From Verrucomicrobiota bacterium (GTDB taxonomy: Bacteria > Verrucomicrobiota > Verrucomicrobiia > Chthoniobacterales > UBA10450), in contig QHNR01000009.1 in the NCBI GenBank assembly GCA_003218475.1, positions 1 to 36,888 of the forward strand: a DNA stretch of 36,888 bases. The letters are read 5' to 3'. Position numbers and translations under genes: made by a program. The notes below the pieces were generated by a model that was given only the letters and a program-made list of their open reading frames with translations, had not been told where the DNA came from and searched no databases. This document shows, in pieces, positions 29,126 through 36,888 of this stretch; within the stretch, counting starts at the first letter, position 1, and every line of letters starts with the position of its first letter.

Positions 29126-30793
29126 TTAATCCCGGACTTGCGGCTGCATCGGGATTTCGATCTTATGCGTTGCCGCGAATTCGATCGTGCGAGAGTAGCC
29201 GGCGTCGGCATGACGTAAGATGCCAGTGCCAGGATCGCTGGTGAGGACGCGCTCCAATCGACGCTTGGAATTTTCCGTGCCATCGGCGACCACGACCATA
29301 CCGGCGTGTTGTGAGAAACCGATCCCCACGCCGCCACCGTTATGAACAGACACCCAGGATGCGCCAGCTGCGGTGTTCACCAGTGCATTGAGCAGCGGCC
29401 AGTCAGCGATTGCGTCGCTGCCGTCGAGCATGCCTTCGGTTTCGCGATTGGGCGATGCAACAGAGCCGGAATCGAGATGATCGCGGCCAATCACGATGGG
29501 CGCTTTGAGCGCGCCGCGTTTCACTAATTCGTTCATCGCCAAGCCAAACTCGGCACGTTCGCCATAGCCCAGCCAGCAAATTCGCGCAGGCAATCCTTGA
29601 AATTGAATTTGCTCCTTCGCGAGTTTCATCCACCGCGCCAGCGTTTGGTTTTCGGGAAACAATTCGAGCGCGAGTTTGTCAGTGCGTGCGATGTCTTCAG
29701 GATCGCCACTTAAAGCGACCCACCGAAACGGACCGCGTCCTTCGCAAAACAGGGGACGGATGTATTCGGGAACAAACCCGGGAATATCAAACGCATTTTT
29801 AACACCGGCCTTTTTTGCCTGCGCGCGAATGTTGTTTCCATAATCGAACGTGACTGCGCCTTTTTTCTGCAATGCGAGCATGGCTTCAATGTGCACCGCC
29901 ATCGACCTCATTGCGCGTTCGATGTACTCGTCCGGATTTGTCCGGCGCAAAGCGAGCGCATCTTCGAGTGACATTCCATGCGGCACATAGCCATTCAACG
30001 CATCATGCGCGCTGGTTTGATCGGTGAGAACGTCGGGAACGACACCGCGCTTCACAATTTCAGGCAGAACATCTGCGCAATTGCCAACCAAACCCACGGA
30101 AAGCGACTTTCGATCTTTACGCGCCTGATCGATTAGCTTCAATGCTTCATCGAGCGACCATGCAATCTTGTCGCAGTAACCGCTCTTCAATCTTTTCTCA
30201 ATTCGCGCCGGATCGACTTCAACACCGAGAAAGAGTGCGCCGTTCATGGTCGCTGCAAGTGGCTGCGCGCCGCCCATCCCGCCAAGCCCGCCGGTTAAGA
30301 CAAATTTTCCGTCGAGCGAACCATCGAAATTCTTTCGAGCTGCTGCGGCAAAAGTTTCGTACGTTCCCTGCACGATCCCCTGGCTACCGATGTAGATCCA
30401 TGAGCCGGCTGTCATTTGTCCATACATTGTCAGCCCCATTCGCTCGAGCCGATTGAACTCGGCATAGTTGTTCCATTGCCCGACCAGGTTGGAGTTCGCG
30501 ATGAGGACACGCGGTGCTTCATCGTGTGTGCGGAATTTGCCGACAGGTTTTCCTGATTGCACGAGAAGCGTCTCGTCATTTTCAAGCTCGCGCAGCGAAC
30601 GCACGATCGCATCGAACGCCTCCCAACTTCTGGCGGCGCGTCCGGTTCCGCCGTACACGACCAGCTGATCCGGATTCTCGGCGACATCAGGATCGAGATT
30701 GTTCATGAGCATTCGCATTGCAGCTTCCTGATGCCAGCTTTTGCAGGTCCGCTCGCTGCCGCGCGGGGCGTGGATGATTCGTTTTCCGCTCAC
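29126..30793 (-). CDS. hutU: Urocanate hydratase
   Basis: [69 protein letters not shown]. Confidence 0.98.
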   Translation of the reverse strand: MSGKRIIHAPRGSERTCKSWHQEAAMRMLMNNLDPDVAENPDQLVVYGGTGRAARSWEAFDAIVRSLRELENDETLLVQSGKPVGKFRTHDEAPRVLIANSNLVGQWNNYAEFNRLERMGLTMYGQMTAGSWIYIGSQGIVQGTYETFAAAARKNFDGSLDGKFVLTGGLGGMGGAQPLAATMNGALFLGVEVDPARIEKRLKSGYCDKIAWSLDEALKLIDQARKDRKSLSVGLVGNCADVLPEIVKRGVVPDVLTDQTSAHDALNGYVPHGMSLEDALALRRTNPDEYIERAMRSMAVHIEAMLALQKKGAVTFDYGNNIRAQAKKAGVKNAFDIPGFVPEYIRPLFCEGRGPFRWVALSGDPEDIARTDKLALELFPENQTLARWMKLAKEQIQFQGLPARICWLGYGERAEFGLAMNELVKRGALKAPIVIGRDHLDSGSVASPNRETEGMLDGSDAIADWPLLNALVNTAAGASWVSVHNGGGVGIGFSQHAGMVVVADGTENSKRRLERVLTSDPGTGILRHADAGYSRTIEFAATHKIEIPMQPQVRD

Positions 30794-32301
30794 AGCTTTT
30801 GGCCTTCGGTATCAAATTTGCCTTGGCGGATTGCTTCAGCAACACCCGCGATTTCAAATGAGAGCGGCCGATCCTGCATCAGCGGCGGCGCGATTTTCCG
30901 TAGCGCAGCGAATGCCCGCTCGACGCCAACTCCAGCTTTCAACGGGCGACGATGTTCCAAGCCTTCTGCAGCCGTGAGCAGCTCGATCGCCAGCAAATTT
31001 TCGGCAAGATCGACAATCGATCGCAGCTTCAGCGCGCTCGTCATTCCCATCGAAACGTGATCTTCCTTTCCACCGGAGGTGGTGATGTTGTCAGAGCTCG
31101 CCGGGTGTGCGAGCACGCGCGCTTCGCTGACCAACGAAGCAGCCGCGACCTGCGCAGTCATGAAGCCGGACTCCAAACCCGGCTGTCGCGCGAGAAATGC
31201 GGGCAGGCCTTCGTTCTTATCGGGATTAACGAGCCGATCGGTTCGCCGTTCGCTCATGCTCATTAGATCGGCAATCGCAATCGCGGAATAATCAAAGGCG
31301 AGCCCAAGCGGCGCGCCATGAAAATTGCCGCCGGAAATCACCTCGCCGCTTTCCGCAAATACAAGCGGATTATCGGTTGCTGACGCGGATTCGATCAGCA
31401 AAACGTCTTCGCAATGGGCCAGCGCGCCGCGCACTGCGCCGTGCACCTGCGGTATGCAACGCAGGCTGTATGCGTCCTGGACACGCGGATCGCCCGTGAG
31501 ATGCGACTGGCGAATTTTGCTGCCTTCCATCAGCGACAACAGATGTTCGGCAACAGCTCTCTGGCCTGGGTGTGGACGCGTATCCTGTAACCGCAAATCG
31601 AAAGCGGCAGGTGTACCTTTCAGCGCTTCGAGACTCATCGCGCCGGCGACATCAGCGACAAGCGCGACACGTAGCGCACGCAAAAGCGCAAGCCCACCGA
31701 CCGCGTGCATTGCCTGGGTGCCATTGAGAAGTGCCAGGCCTTCTTTTGCTTCGAGTTGCAGCGCCGTTAACCGAGCGCGTCTCAGCGCCTCGGCACTCGG
31801 CATCCGTTCCGTTTCAAAAAATGCCTCGCTTTCACCGATGAGACTCAATGCCAGATGCGCAAGCGGAGCTAGATCGCCGCTCGCACCGACAGAGCCCTTC
31901 TCCGGAACGACAGGATAAACGCGCCGATTGAGCATTTCACAAAGCAACTGAATAATTTCGAGCCGAACTCCGCTGAAACCGAGCGCAAGCACGTTTGCGC
32001 GCAACAGAATCATCGCCCGCACCTCGGCCTCGGACAGCGGATTTCCAATTCCGCAGGCGTGGCTGCGGACAAGGTTTAGCTGAAGCTGGCGCAAGTCGCT
32101 CCGTGGAATCCGAACATCGGACAACTTGCCGAATCCGGTGTTGACTCCGTAAACCACCACATCACGCGCCACGATCTGTTCGATTACTTTGCGCGACGCC
32201 AGAATACGCGGACGCGCGAGCGAAGAAATGTGAACGGGCTCGGCTCCGAGAGCGACCGCCGCGAGTTGAACAAGAGAAATCTGCCCGCCGTTCAGCTCCA
32301 T
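30790..32301 (-). CDS. hutH: Histidine ammonia-lyase
   Basis: [33 protein letters not shown] (MIO ASG), [30 protein letters not shown] overlap with hutU. Confidence 0.98.
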   Translation of the reverse strand: MELNGGQISLVQLAAVALGAEPVHISSLARPRILASRKVIEQIVARDVVVYGVNTGFGKLSDVRIPRSDLRQLQLNLVRSHACGIGNPLSEAEVRAMILLRANVLALGFSGVRLEIIQLLCEMLNRRVYPVVPEKGSVGASGDLAPLAHLALSLIGESEAFFETERMPSAEALRRARLTALQLEAKEGLALLNGTQAMHAVGGLALLRALRVALVADVAGAMSLEALKGTPAAFDLRLQDTRPHPGQRAVAEHLLSLMEGSKIRQSHLTGDPRVQDAYSLRCIPQVHGAVRGALAHCEDVLLIESASATDNPLVFAESGEVISGGNFHGAPLGLAFDYSAIAIADLMSMSERRTDRLVNPDKNEGLPAFLARQPGLESGFMTAQVAAASLVSEARVLAHPASSDNITTSGGKEDHVSMGMTSALKLRSIVDLAENLLAIELLTAAEGLEHRRPLKAGVGVERAFAALRKIAPPLMQDRPLSFEIAGVAEAIRQGKFDTEGQKL

Positions 32302-32406
32302 TGCTACAGGTTAGTAGGAAAAGGGCAAAATGTGAAGGCAAGGCCCAAAGGCCGCACACGTCCCATGCAAGTCCATGTTTAACGCCAAAGGTGCCACGCA
32401 AGCTTC

Positions 32407-32498
32407 AGCCTGGGGCAGCGCCCCAGGGATTCAATCCCCATGAATGCAGCGCTGATGGGTTCAGCAATCCACAAGTCCTGGGACGCTGTCCCAGGCTT
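32407..32498. repeat. AGCCTGGG...CCCAGGCT double-hairpin intergenic element
   Basis: CCTGGGGCagcGCCCCAGG and CCTGGGACgctGTCCCAGG; termini AGCCTGGG/CCCAGGCT. Confidence 0.8.
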
Positions 32499-32580
32499 CG
32501 ACATGAGTGGCGCGCCTTTGACGCTAAACACATGCTCAGAAACGTTGAAACGTTAAAGCGTTCAACCGCTTGAATCGGAG

Positions 32581-32619
32581 AAAGAAAAAGGCCAGGCCGG
32601 AGCACGACCTGGCCTTTGG
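32581..32619 (-). terminator. Rho-independent terminator of the small lipoprotein gene
   Basis: Minus-strand AAAGGCCAGG-tcgtgctccgg-CCTGGCCTTTTTCTTTCT: 10-bp stem plus T tract. Confidence 0.85.
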
Positions 32620-32655
32620 GCGAATCCGCCCGAATTAAATTGCCGTATGCCGGAT

Positions 32656-32772
32656 CTATTTTCCTTTCGGCGCAGGTGGTGGGGTCACCACCTCCCTGTG
32701 TTGCGCACAAGCCCCGAGTCCCAAAGCGCTGGCCATTACGACCGCGATCATGATCACTTTCAATAGTTTCAA
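32656..32772 (-). CDS. Small lipoprotein, 38 aa (TTG start)
   Basis: SD AAAGGAGG about 9 nt before TTG; MKLLKVIMIAVVMASALGLGACAQHREVVTPPPAPKGK*, lipobox LGAC. Confidence 0.7.
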   Translation of the reverse strand: MKLLKVIMIAVVMASALGLGACAQHREVVTPPPAPKGK

Positions 32773-32881
32773 TCTATCTCGCCTCCTTTCGCCGCAAGTT
32801 GCTCCGGTCTGTTTAGGCGGTGAACCACGGGGAAGCAATGCTTTTCTCAACTTTTTTGATCACGACAAACGGGGGGCCGGA

Positions 32882-33004
32882 TTACTTCGCGTAACCGGTC
32901 TTTCCCGCGCTTGTGGTCACGGTTTCCTTTCTTTGAGCGCAAGCACCAAAACTCAAAGCAGTGGCCAAAACAGCCACAACCAAAATTGCTTTTACAAATT
33001 TCAA
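32882..33004 (-). CDS. Small lipoprotein, 40 aa (TTG start), paralogue; not in ORF track
   Basis: SD AAAGGAGG; MKFVKAILVVAVLATALSFGACAQRKETVTTSAGKTGYAK*, lipobox FGAC; same leader as 32656-32772. Confidence 0.7.
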   Translation of the reverse strand: MKFVKAILVVAVLATALSFGACAQRKETVTTSAGKTGYAK

Positions 33005-33148
33005 ATTATCTCGCCTCCTTTCGCCGCAAGCTGCAGTACCCGTTCGGGATCATACGGAAGCAACGTTTCTCTTCCCAGGTTTGGATGTATGATCGGGAAG
33101 ATTCTAGCGCGGACGCTTCAACTTGCTACTTGTAATTCGATTGGGAAT

Positions 33149-33598
33149 TCATGCCTCAATTACGACCGGCGTACCCTCATCCACTAGATCGAACAGTTCG
33201 ATTACATCCGCGTTCCGCATCCGCACGCAGCCGCAGCTGTGGGGATTGCCGACTTTGTCCTCGTGTTTCGTGCCGTGGATATAAATGAAGCGGTCACGTG
33301 TATTGGCATTGTGCTCATCCAAACCGTCGAGCCATAAAATACGCGACATGACCAGATCCTCGGTCGAAGGAAGCGGTTCGCTGGGATTGACCGGCACGCG
33401 GCTTCGAAAAATTGTGCCGCCCGGCATGTCGCCTCCAATCTTCTTCGCTACGCAAAACCGGCCCGTTGGCGTTTTCATGCTCCCCTGCTCCGTACCAATG
33501 CCGAACCGCGAAGTGGACACTGGGTAAGTGCGGACTGGGGTCTCATCGTCTTTCAATGTCAGCCGCTGATCCCGAATTGATACATGGATATTCTTCAT
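33149..33598 (-). CDS. L,D-transpeptidase (YkuD domain), variant SCGC motif
   Basis: MKTPTGRFCVAKKIG, FIYIHGTKHEDKVGNPHSCGCVRMRNADVIELF. Confidence 0.88.
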   Translation of the reverse strand: MKNIHVSIRDQRLTLKDDETPVRTYPVSTSRFGIGTEQGSMKTPTGRFCVAKKIGGDMPGGTIFRSRVPVNPSEPLPSTEDLVMSRILWLDGLDEHNANTRDRFIYIHGTKHEDKVGNPHSCGCVRMRNADVIELFDLVDEGTPVVIEA

Positions 33599-33667
33599 CT
33601 CCGTTCGAGATCAAAAAAATCGGCGGCCGCAAACACCAGTCATGACCTTCAAGAATAGGTTCAAATT

Positions 33668-33805
33668 CTGGGGAGCGCAGGCTGCCAGCCTGCAGGTCTC
33701 GGCAGCTTGCCGAGACCGGGAATTGGCGTCGACTCGAATTGCGTGCGCAAAGATGTTGCCGGCAGGGCTGCCGGCAACTACAGGCTGGCAGCCTGTGCTC
33801 CCCAG
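33668..33805. repeat. CTGGGGAGC-family multi-hairpin element (near-perfect copy)
   Basis: 25-bp terminal inverted repeat CTGGGGAGCgCAGGCTGCCAGCCTG / CAGGCTGGCAGCCTGtGCTCCCCAG; internal GGTCTCGGCAgctTGCCGAGACC and GTTGCCGGCAgggcTGCCGGCAAC. Confidence 0.92.
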
Positions 33806-33893
33806 ATCACGACACTCTGCACGCCGTGAGCTTTCGAGTCCTTGCCAGCCATGTTTTGCACAACGTGGCCCTAAGGTTACAATCGACATGCTC

Positions 33894-34961
33894 ATGAGAA
33901 ATTATCACATTGCTGTCGTGGGCGCGACTGGTGCAGCAGGCACTGAGCTGTTGCGCGTGTTGGAACGGCGAAATTTTCCCGTGGCAAGCCTGCGCGCGAT
34001 TGCCTCAGGCCGCTCCGCAGGCAAAGCAGTTCCATTTCGGAGTGAATCCGTCCCCGTAGAAAAACTTGACGATCGATGCTTCGACAAGATCGATATCGCT
34101 TTCTTCAGCGCGGGCGGCGACGTTTCCCGAAATTATGTTCCGATCGCGTGCCAGTCGGATGCGATCGCGATCGACAAATCTTCGGCATTTCGAATGGAGC
34201 CTCATGTGCCGCTCGTGATTCCGGAGATCAACGCGGACGACGTGCGTCGCCACCGCGGAATAATCGCAAATCCAAATTGCACGACGACCGTCATGCTGAT
34301 GGCACTCTATCCGTTGCACAGGATCTTTCATGTCCGCCGCGTTTTTGCCGCAAGTTATCAGGCCGTCTCCGGCAGCGGCACCCGAGGAGTCGAAGAATTA
34401 ACCCGACAGACGAGAGACGCGGTGTGTGGATCGAAGTCCCGCGGTAAGCCGGGATCATCCACCTCCCCGGAAGCTAAGCCGGATAAGACGATCCCAGCCT
34501 CGGTTTCGGCTCAGGCTAACGTTTATCCTCATCCGATCGCTTTTAATGTGCTGCCACACATCGATTCATTTCTCGACAGCGGTTACACAAAAGAAGAAGT
34601 CAAAATGCAGGACGAAGCGCGCAAGATCATGCATTCGCAGTCTCTCCGCGTCTCGGCAACGTGCGTTCGCGTCCCAATTTACCGCGCGCATTCAGTGGCG
34701 GTAAGCGCCGAGTTTCAGCGACCGCTGTCGGTGGAAGAAGCGCGCGAAATTTTGTCGAAGGCGCCGGGATTGGAACTGGTAGACGAACCGCACAGTAATC
34801 GTTATCCCATGCCGTTGACGGTCGCTGGGAAAGATAATTGCCAGGTGGGCCGGGTGCGGCTCGATTGCGCTTTTGAAAATGGGCTCTCGTTTTGGGTGTC
34901 AGGCGATCAACTGCTCAAGGGTGCGGCCTTAAACGCAGTGCAGATTGCAGAGTTGTTGTAG
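33894..34961 (+). CDS. asd: Aspartate-semialdehyde dehydrogenase
   Basis: MRNYHIAVVGATGAAGTELLRVLERRNFPV, NPNCTTTVMLMALYPLH, YQAVSGSGTRGVEEL; upstream ORF extension is repeat-derived. Confidence 0.96.
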   Translation: MRNYHIAVVGATGAAGTELLRVLERRNFPVASLRAIASGRSAGKAVPFRSESVPVEKLDDRCFDKIDIAFFSAGGDVSRNYVPIACQSDAIAIDKSSAFRMEPHVPLVIPEINADDVRRHRGIIANPNCTTTVMLMALYPLHRIFHVRRVFAASYQAVSGSGTRGVEELTRQTRDAVCGSKSRGKPGSSTSPEAKPDKTIPASVSAQANVYPHPIAFNVLPHIDSFLDSGYTKEEVKMQDEARKIMHSQSLRVSATCVRVPIYRAHSVAVSAEFQRPLSVEEAREILSKAPGLELVDEPHSNRYPMPLTVAGKDNCQVGRVRLDCAFENGLSFWVSGDQLLKGAALNAVQIAELL

Positions 34962-35031
34962 TGTCCGCTGTCCTCAGCGGAGTTACGTGCGAGACGAATG
35001 ACGACTGCGCTGAGGACAGCGCACGCTACAG
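34957..35031. repeat. TTGTAG-family double-hairpin element (copy E3)
   Basis: TTGTAGTGTCCGCTGTCCTCAGCGGAG ... CTGCGCTGAGGACAGCGCACGCTACA; TAG of TTGTAG is the asd stop. Confidence 0.85.
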
Positions 35032-35047
35032 CCGGAAGCGCCTGGTT

Positions 35048-35084
35048 AAAAAAAGCGGCTCCGGGATTTTTGTCCGGAGCCGCT
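35048..35084 (-). terminator. Rho-independent terminator of the DUF6600-like gene
   Basis: Minus-strand AGCGGCTCCGG-acaaaaatc-CCGGAGCCGCT followed by TTTTTT. Confidence 0.88.
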
Positions 35085-35102
35085 GTGAAGATTGCACCAA
35101 AA

Positions 35103-36785
35103 TTATTGTGGCCCTGGTGGAGGTGTTCCCTTTTCGGGTTTTTTCTTTCCATGCTCCGGCTGTCCCTGGCCATGCTCTGCTGTAGCAGGCGCTCCAGCTC
35201 TCGCCGGCCCGCCAGGTTGATTAAAGCCCGGACCTGGTTGTCTCGCGCCATGCGCTTCGCCAGAAGGGCCGCCCATAGGAGGTGGGCTGGCGGGATGACG
35301 TAGCCCAGGTGGCGTTCGCTGTTCTCCGCCAGGATGCCCGGACGCACCGGCGCCAGTTGGCGGCGGAGTGCCGAATCGCTGACGTTCAAGTGCCTTGCCG
35401 CGACCTTGGGGCGAAATGTTTACAGTACCACCAGGCGCACCGGGACCCGGACTCTCGCCCAGCTTGTGGATTGGTGGTCGACCATGTTCTGGCGCTGGCG
35501 GCGAAGGACGGAAAGCAGGCGCCGTCGTCGCTCCCGGTGCTCCAGCCGGGTTGGCTGTCGCGCCAGGGAGTGGAGGTCGTCCGCCGGGTTTGCCTCGGCC
35601 TCGTTCAAATGGTGAAGGCGACAGGCCTGCTGGTCCAGGAGGCGCTGCCGTGACTCCGGGTCGTGGCCGTCCACCTGGCGTTGGTTTCCCTCTCTCAAAC
35701 GGTGAAGGCGGACCAACTGGTGGAGCCGCTGTCGCGCCTGGAAGCAACCGTCCCGCTCTGCCTCGTGGGCTGGGTGAAAGGGGGGGCTTGGCGCCGCCCT
35801 CAGCCGGACTCCCCTCAGCAGCCGGCAACGGGCTGCCGCCTGCTCGCGCGGCCGCACGAGTTGGCGGCGGAACGTTCTTGGGATTTTCGGTTTTGATCTT
35901 CTGTTCCAGTTCGGCCTTGTTCTGAACACCAGTCCAGCCGCGTTCAATCTTCGGCTGTGCAACCTTGGCCTTCACGGCCGGAGGCTTGACCGTAGGAGGC
36001 GCCTTGGCGATTTTAGCCGGCGCTGCCACTATCAGTTTGTTACCTTGCACCTTTGTGAGCGCTCCCGATTTGGCGGCGACGGACAGATTGGCAGCAGCCT
36101 CGCGCTCGATCGTGAGCCGCTGAATAGGCCGGCTCGAGTAAGAGCTAACGACGTTGTAATCCGGGCCATAATTATAGACCACGTTGTTTTGAACGGTGAT
36201 GTTGGTCACGTTCACCGTGTTAGTAATGTAGGTAATGTTCTGCGTTGGCGGAAAGATTCGATCTCGCAAGACCGGTTCACCGATGAAACGGACGTCACAA
36301 AAGTTGTAGTATTGCGGTCCGATATCGTATTCGATATCGACGCGAGCGCCGATAGGTTGTCCGTCATAAACAACTCCCGGCCCACGTGGAGGCAAAGGCG
36401 CCCACCCAATGTAATCGCCACCGGTTCGCCACGACACCCAGGCCGGTCCCCAATCAAGATCGCTTCCCGGAAACCAGACCCAGCCGTAATCGGCGAGACT
36501 CGCCCAGCGACCATAATGGTACGTGGCCCAGCCGAAGTCTTCGTAAGAAATCCACGTCCAACCGTAGTCGGTATAAGCCCAGTAGCCGTCGGCGTACGGG
36601 CGCCAGTTTGGATCGCTCACTGCGACGTCGGGTTGCCAGCCGTAGCCGTAGCCTTCGGCCTCAATCCAGTTCCCGCCGGAAAGATTCTCGTAAATGAAAT
36701 CGACCGATACGTCCGCTCCCCGCGCCTGCGGAAGAGCAGACACAACAAAAGCCAGCAAGCTTAGTGCAAATAGAATTTTTTTCAT
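35103..36785 (-). CDS. DUF6600-like exported protein with long Pro/Gly-rich C-terminus
   Basis: Signal peptide; aromatic N-domain WRPYADGYWAYTDYGWTWISYEDFGWATYHYGRWASLADYGWVWFPGSDLDWGPAWVSWR; low-complexity tail with SPSPFERG motifs. Confidence 0.82.
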   Translation of the reverse strand: MKKILFALSLLAFVVSALPQARGADVSVDFIYENLSGGNWIEAEGYGYGWQPDVAVSDPNWRPYADGYWAYTDYGWTWISYEDFGWATYHYGRWASLADYGWVWFPGSDLDWGPAWVSWRTGGDYIGWAPLPPRGPGVVYDGQPIGARVDIEYDIGPQYYNFCDVRFIGEPVLRDRIFPPTQNITYITNTVNVTNITVQNNVVYNYGPDYNVVSSYSSRPIQRLTIEREAAANLSVAAKSGALTKVQGNKLIVAAPAKIAKAPPTVKPPAVKAKVAQPKIERGWTGVQNKAELEQKIKTENPKNVPPPTRAAARAGGSPLPAAEGSPAEGGAKPPLSPSPRGRAGRLLPGATAAPPVGPPSPFERGKPTPGGRPRPGVTAAPPGPAGLSPSPFERGRGKPGGRPPLPGATANPAGAPGATTAPAFRPSPPAPEHGRPPIHKLGESPGPGAPGGTVNISPQGRGKALERQRFGTPPPTGAGASGHPGGEQRTPPGLRHPASPPPMGGPSGEAHGARQPGPGFNQPGGPARAGAPATAEHGQGQPEHGKKKPEKGTPPPGPQ

Positions 36786-36888
36786 AATCGTAAGAAACTA
36801 GGCGTTCGACTTCCCTGTCCCGCGATTTATTCAACTTGTCATTCGAAAACTGCATCCACATCGCGCGTGTACGAGGCCGCAGACAAAT

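Noticed and set aside
33642-33893. 84-aa N-terminal extension of asd (ASLQVSAACRDRELASTR...)
   Set aside because: Encoded by the CTGGGGAGC palindromic element; Asd homology begins at MRNYHIAVVGATG (33894).
35282-35925. Several plus-strand ORFs over the Pro-rich region
   Set aside because: Antisense low-complexity GC-rich shadow frames of the DUF6600-like gene.

Overview
The window is a 36.9-kb chromosomal segment, probably from a soil-type Verrucomicrobiota genome or MAG (inferred from gene content and style; no search was run). Most of it is housekeeping: valS, murI, mmcQ/yjbR, glyQS, osmC-like, gdhA, GT2, HDAC-like deacetylase, ychF, zinc-ribbon coiled-coil protein, OPT transporter, GH3/NagZ-like, nadD, rsfS, FKBP PPIase, two L,D-transpeptidases, cinA, tig-clpP-clpX, a hut cluster (hutI, fused ftcD, hutU, hutH) split by a Phd/MazF-like toxin-antitoxin pair, asd, and a DUF6600-like protein. 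Most unusual signals: (1) A peroxiredoxin-like gene downstream of and overlapping the OPT gene has an in-frame UGA exactly where the catalytic Cys of FYRGFW[C]PxC belongs. A perfect 7-bp hairpin with a GGUUA loop follows 9 nt later, which fits a bacterial SECIS. This is a candidate selenoprotein, complicated by one further frameshift in a G-rich run. (2) Three tRNA-like partial copies, one beside tRNA-Val and two flanking tRNA-Pro, have the anticodon arm replaced at the same position by the identical perfect palindrome GTCGCCGCGGCGAC. (3) A dense set of palindromic intergenic elements falls into several families, repeatedly placed flush against stop codons and sometimes supplying the TAG. One unrelated repeat-like sequence lies in frame inside valS. 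(4) Two tandem paralogous lipoproteins of about 40 aa start at TTG and share a conserved leader; the second is absent from the ORF track.
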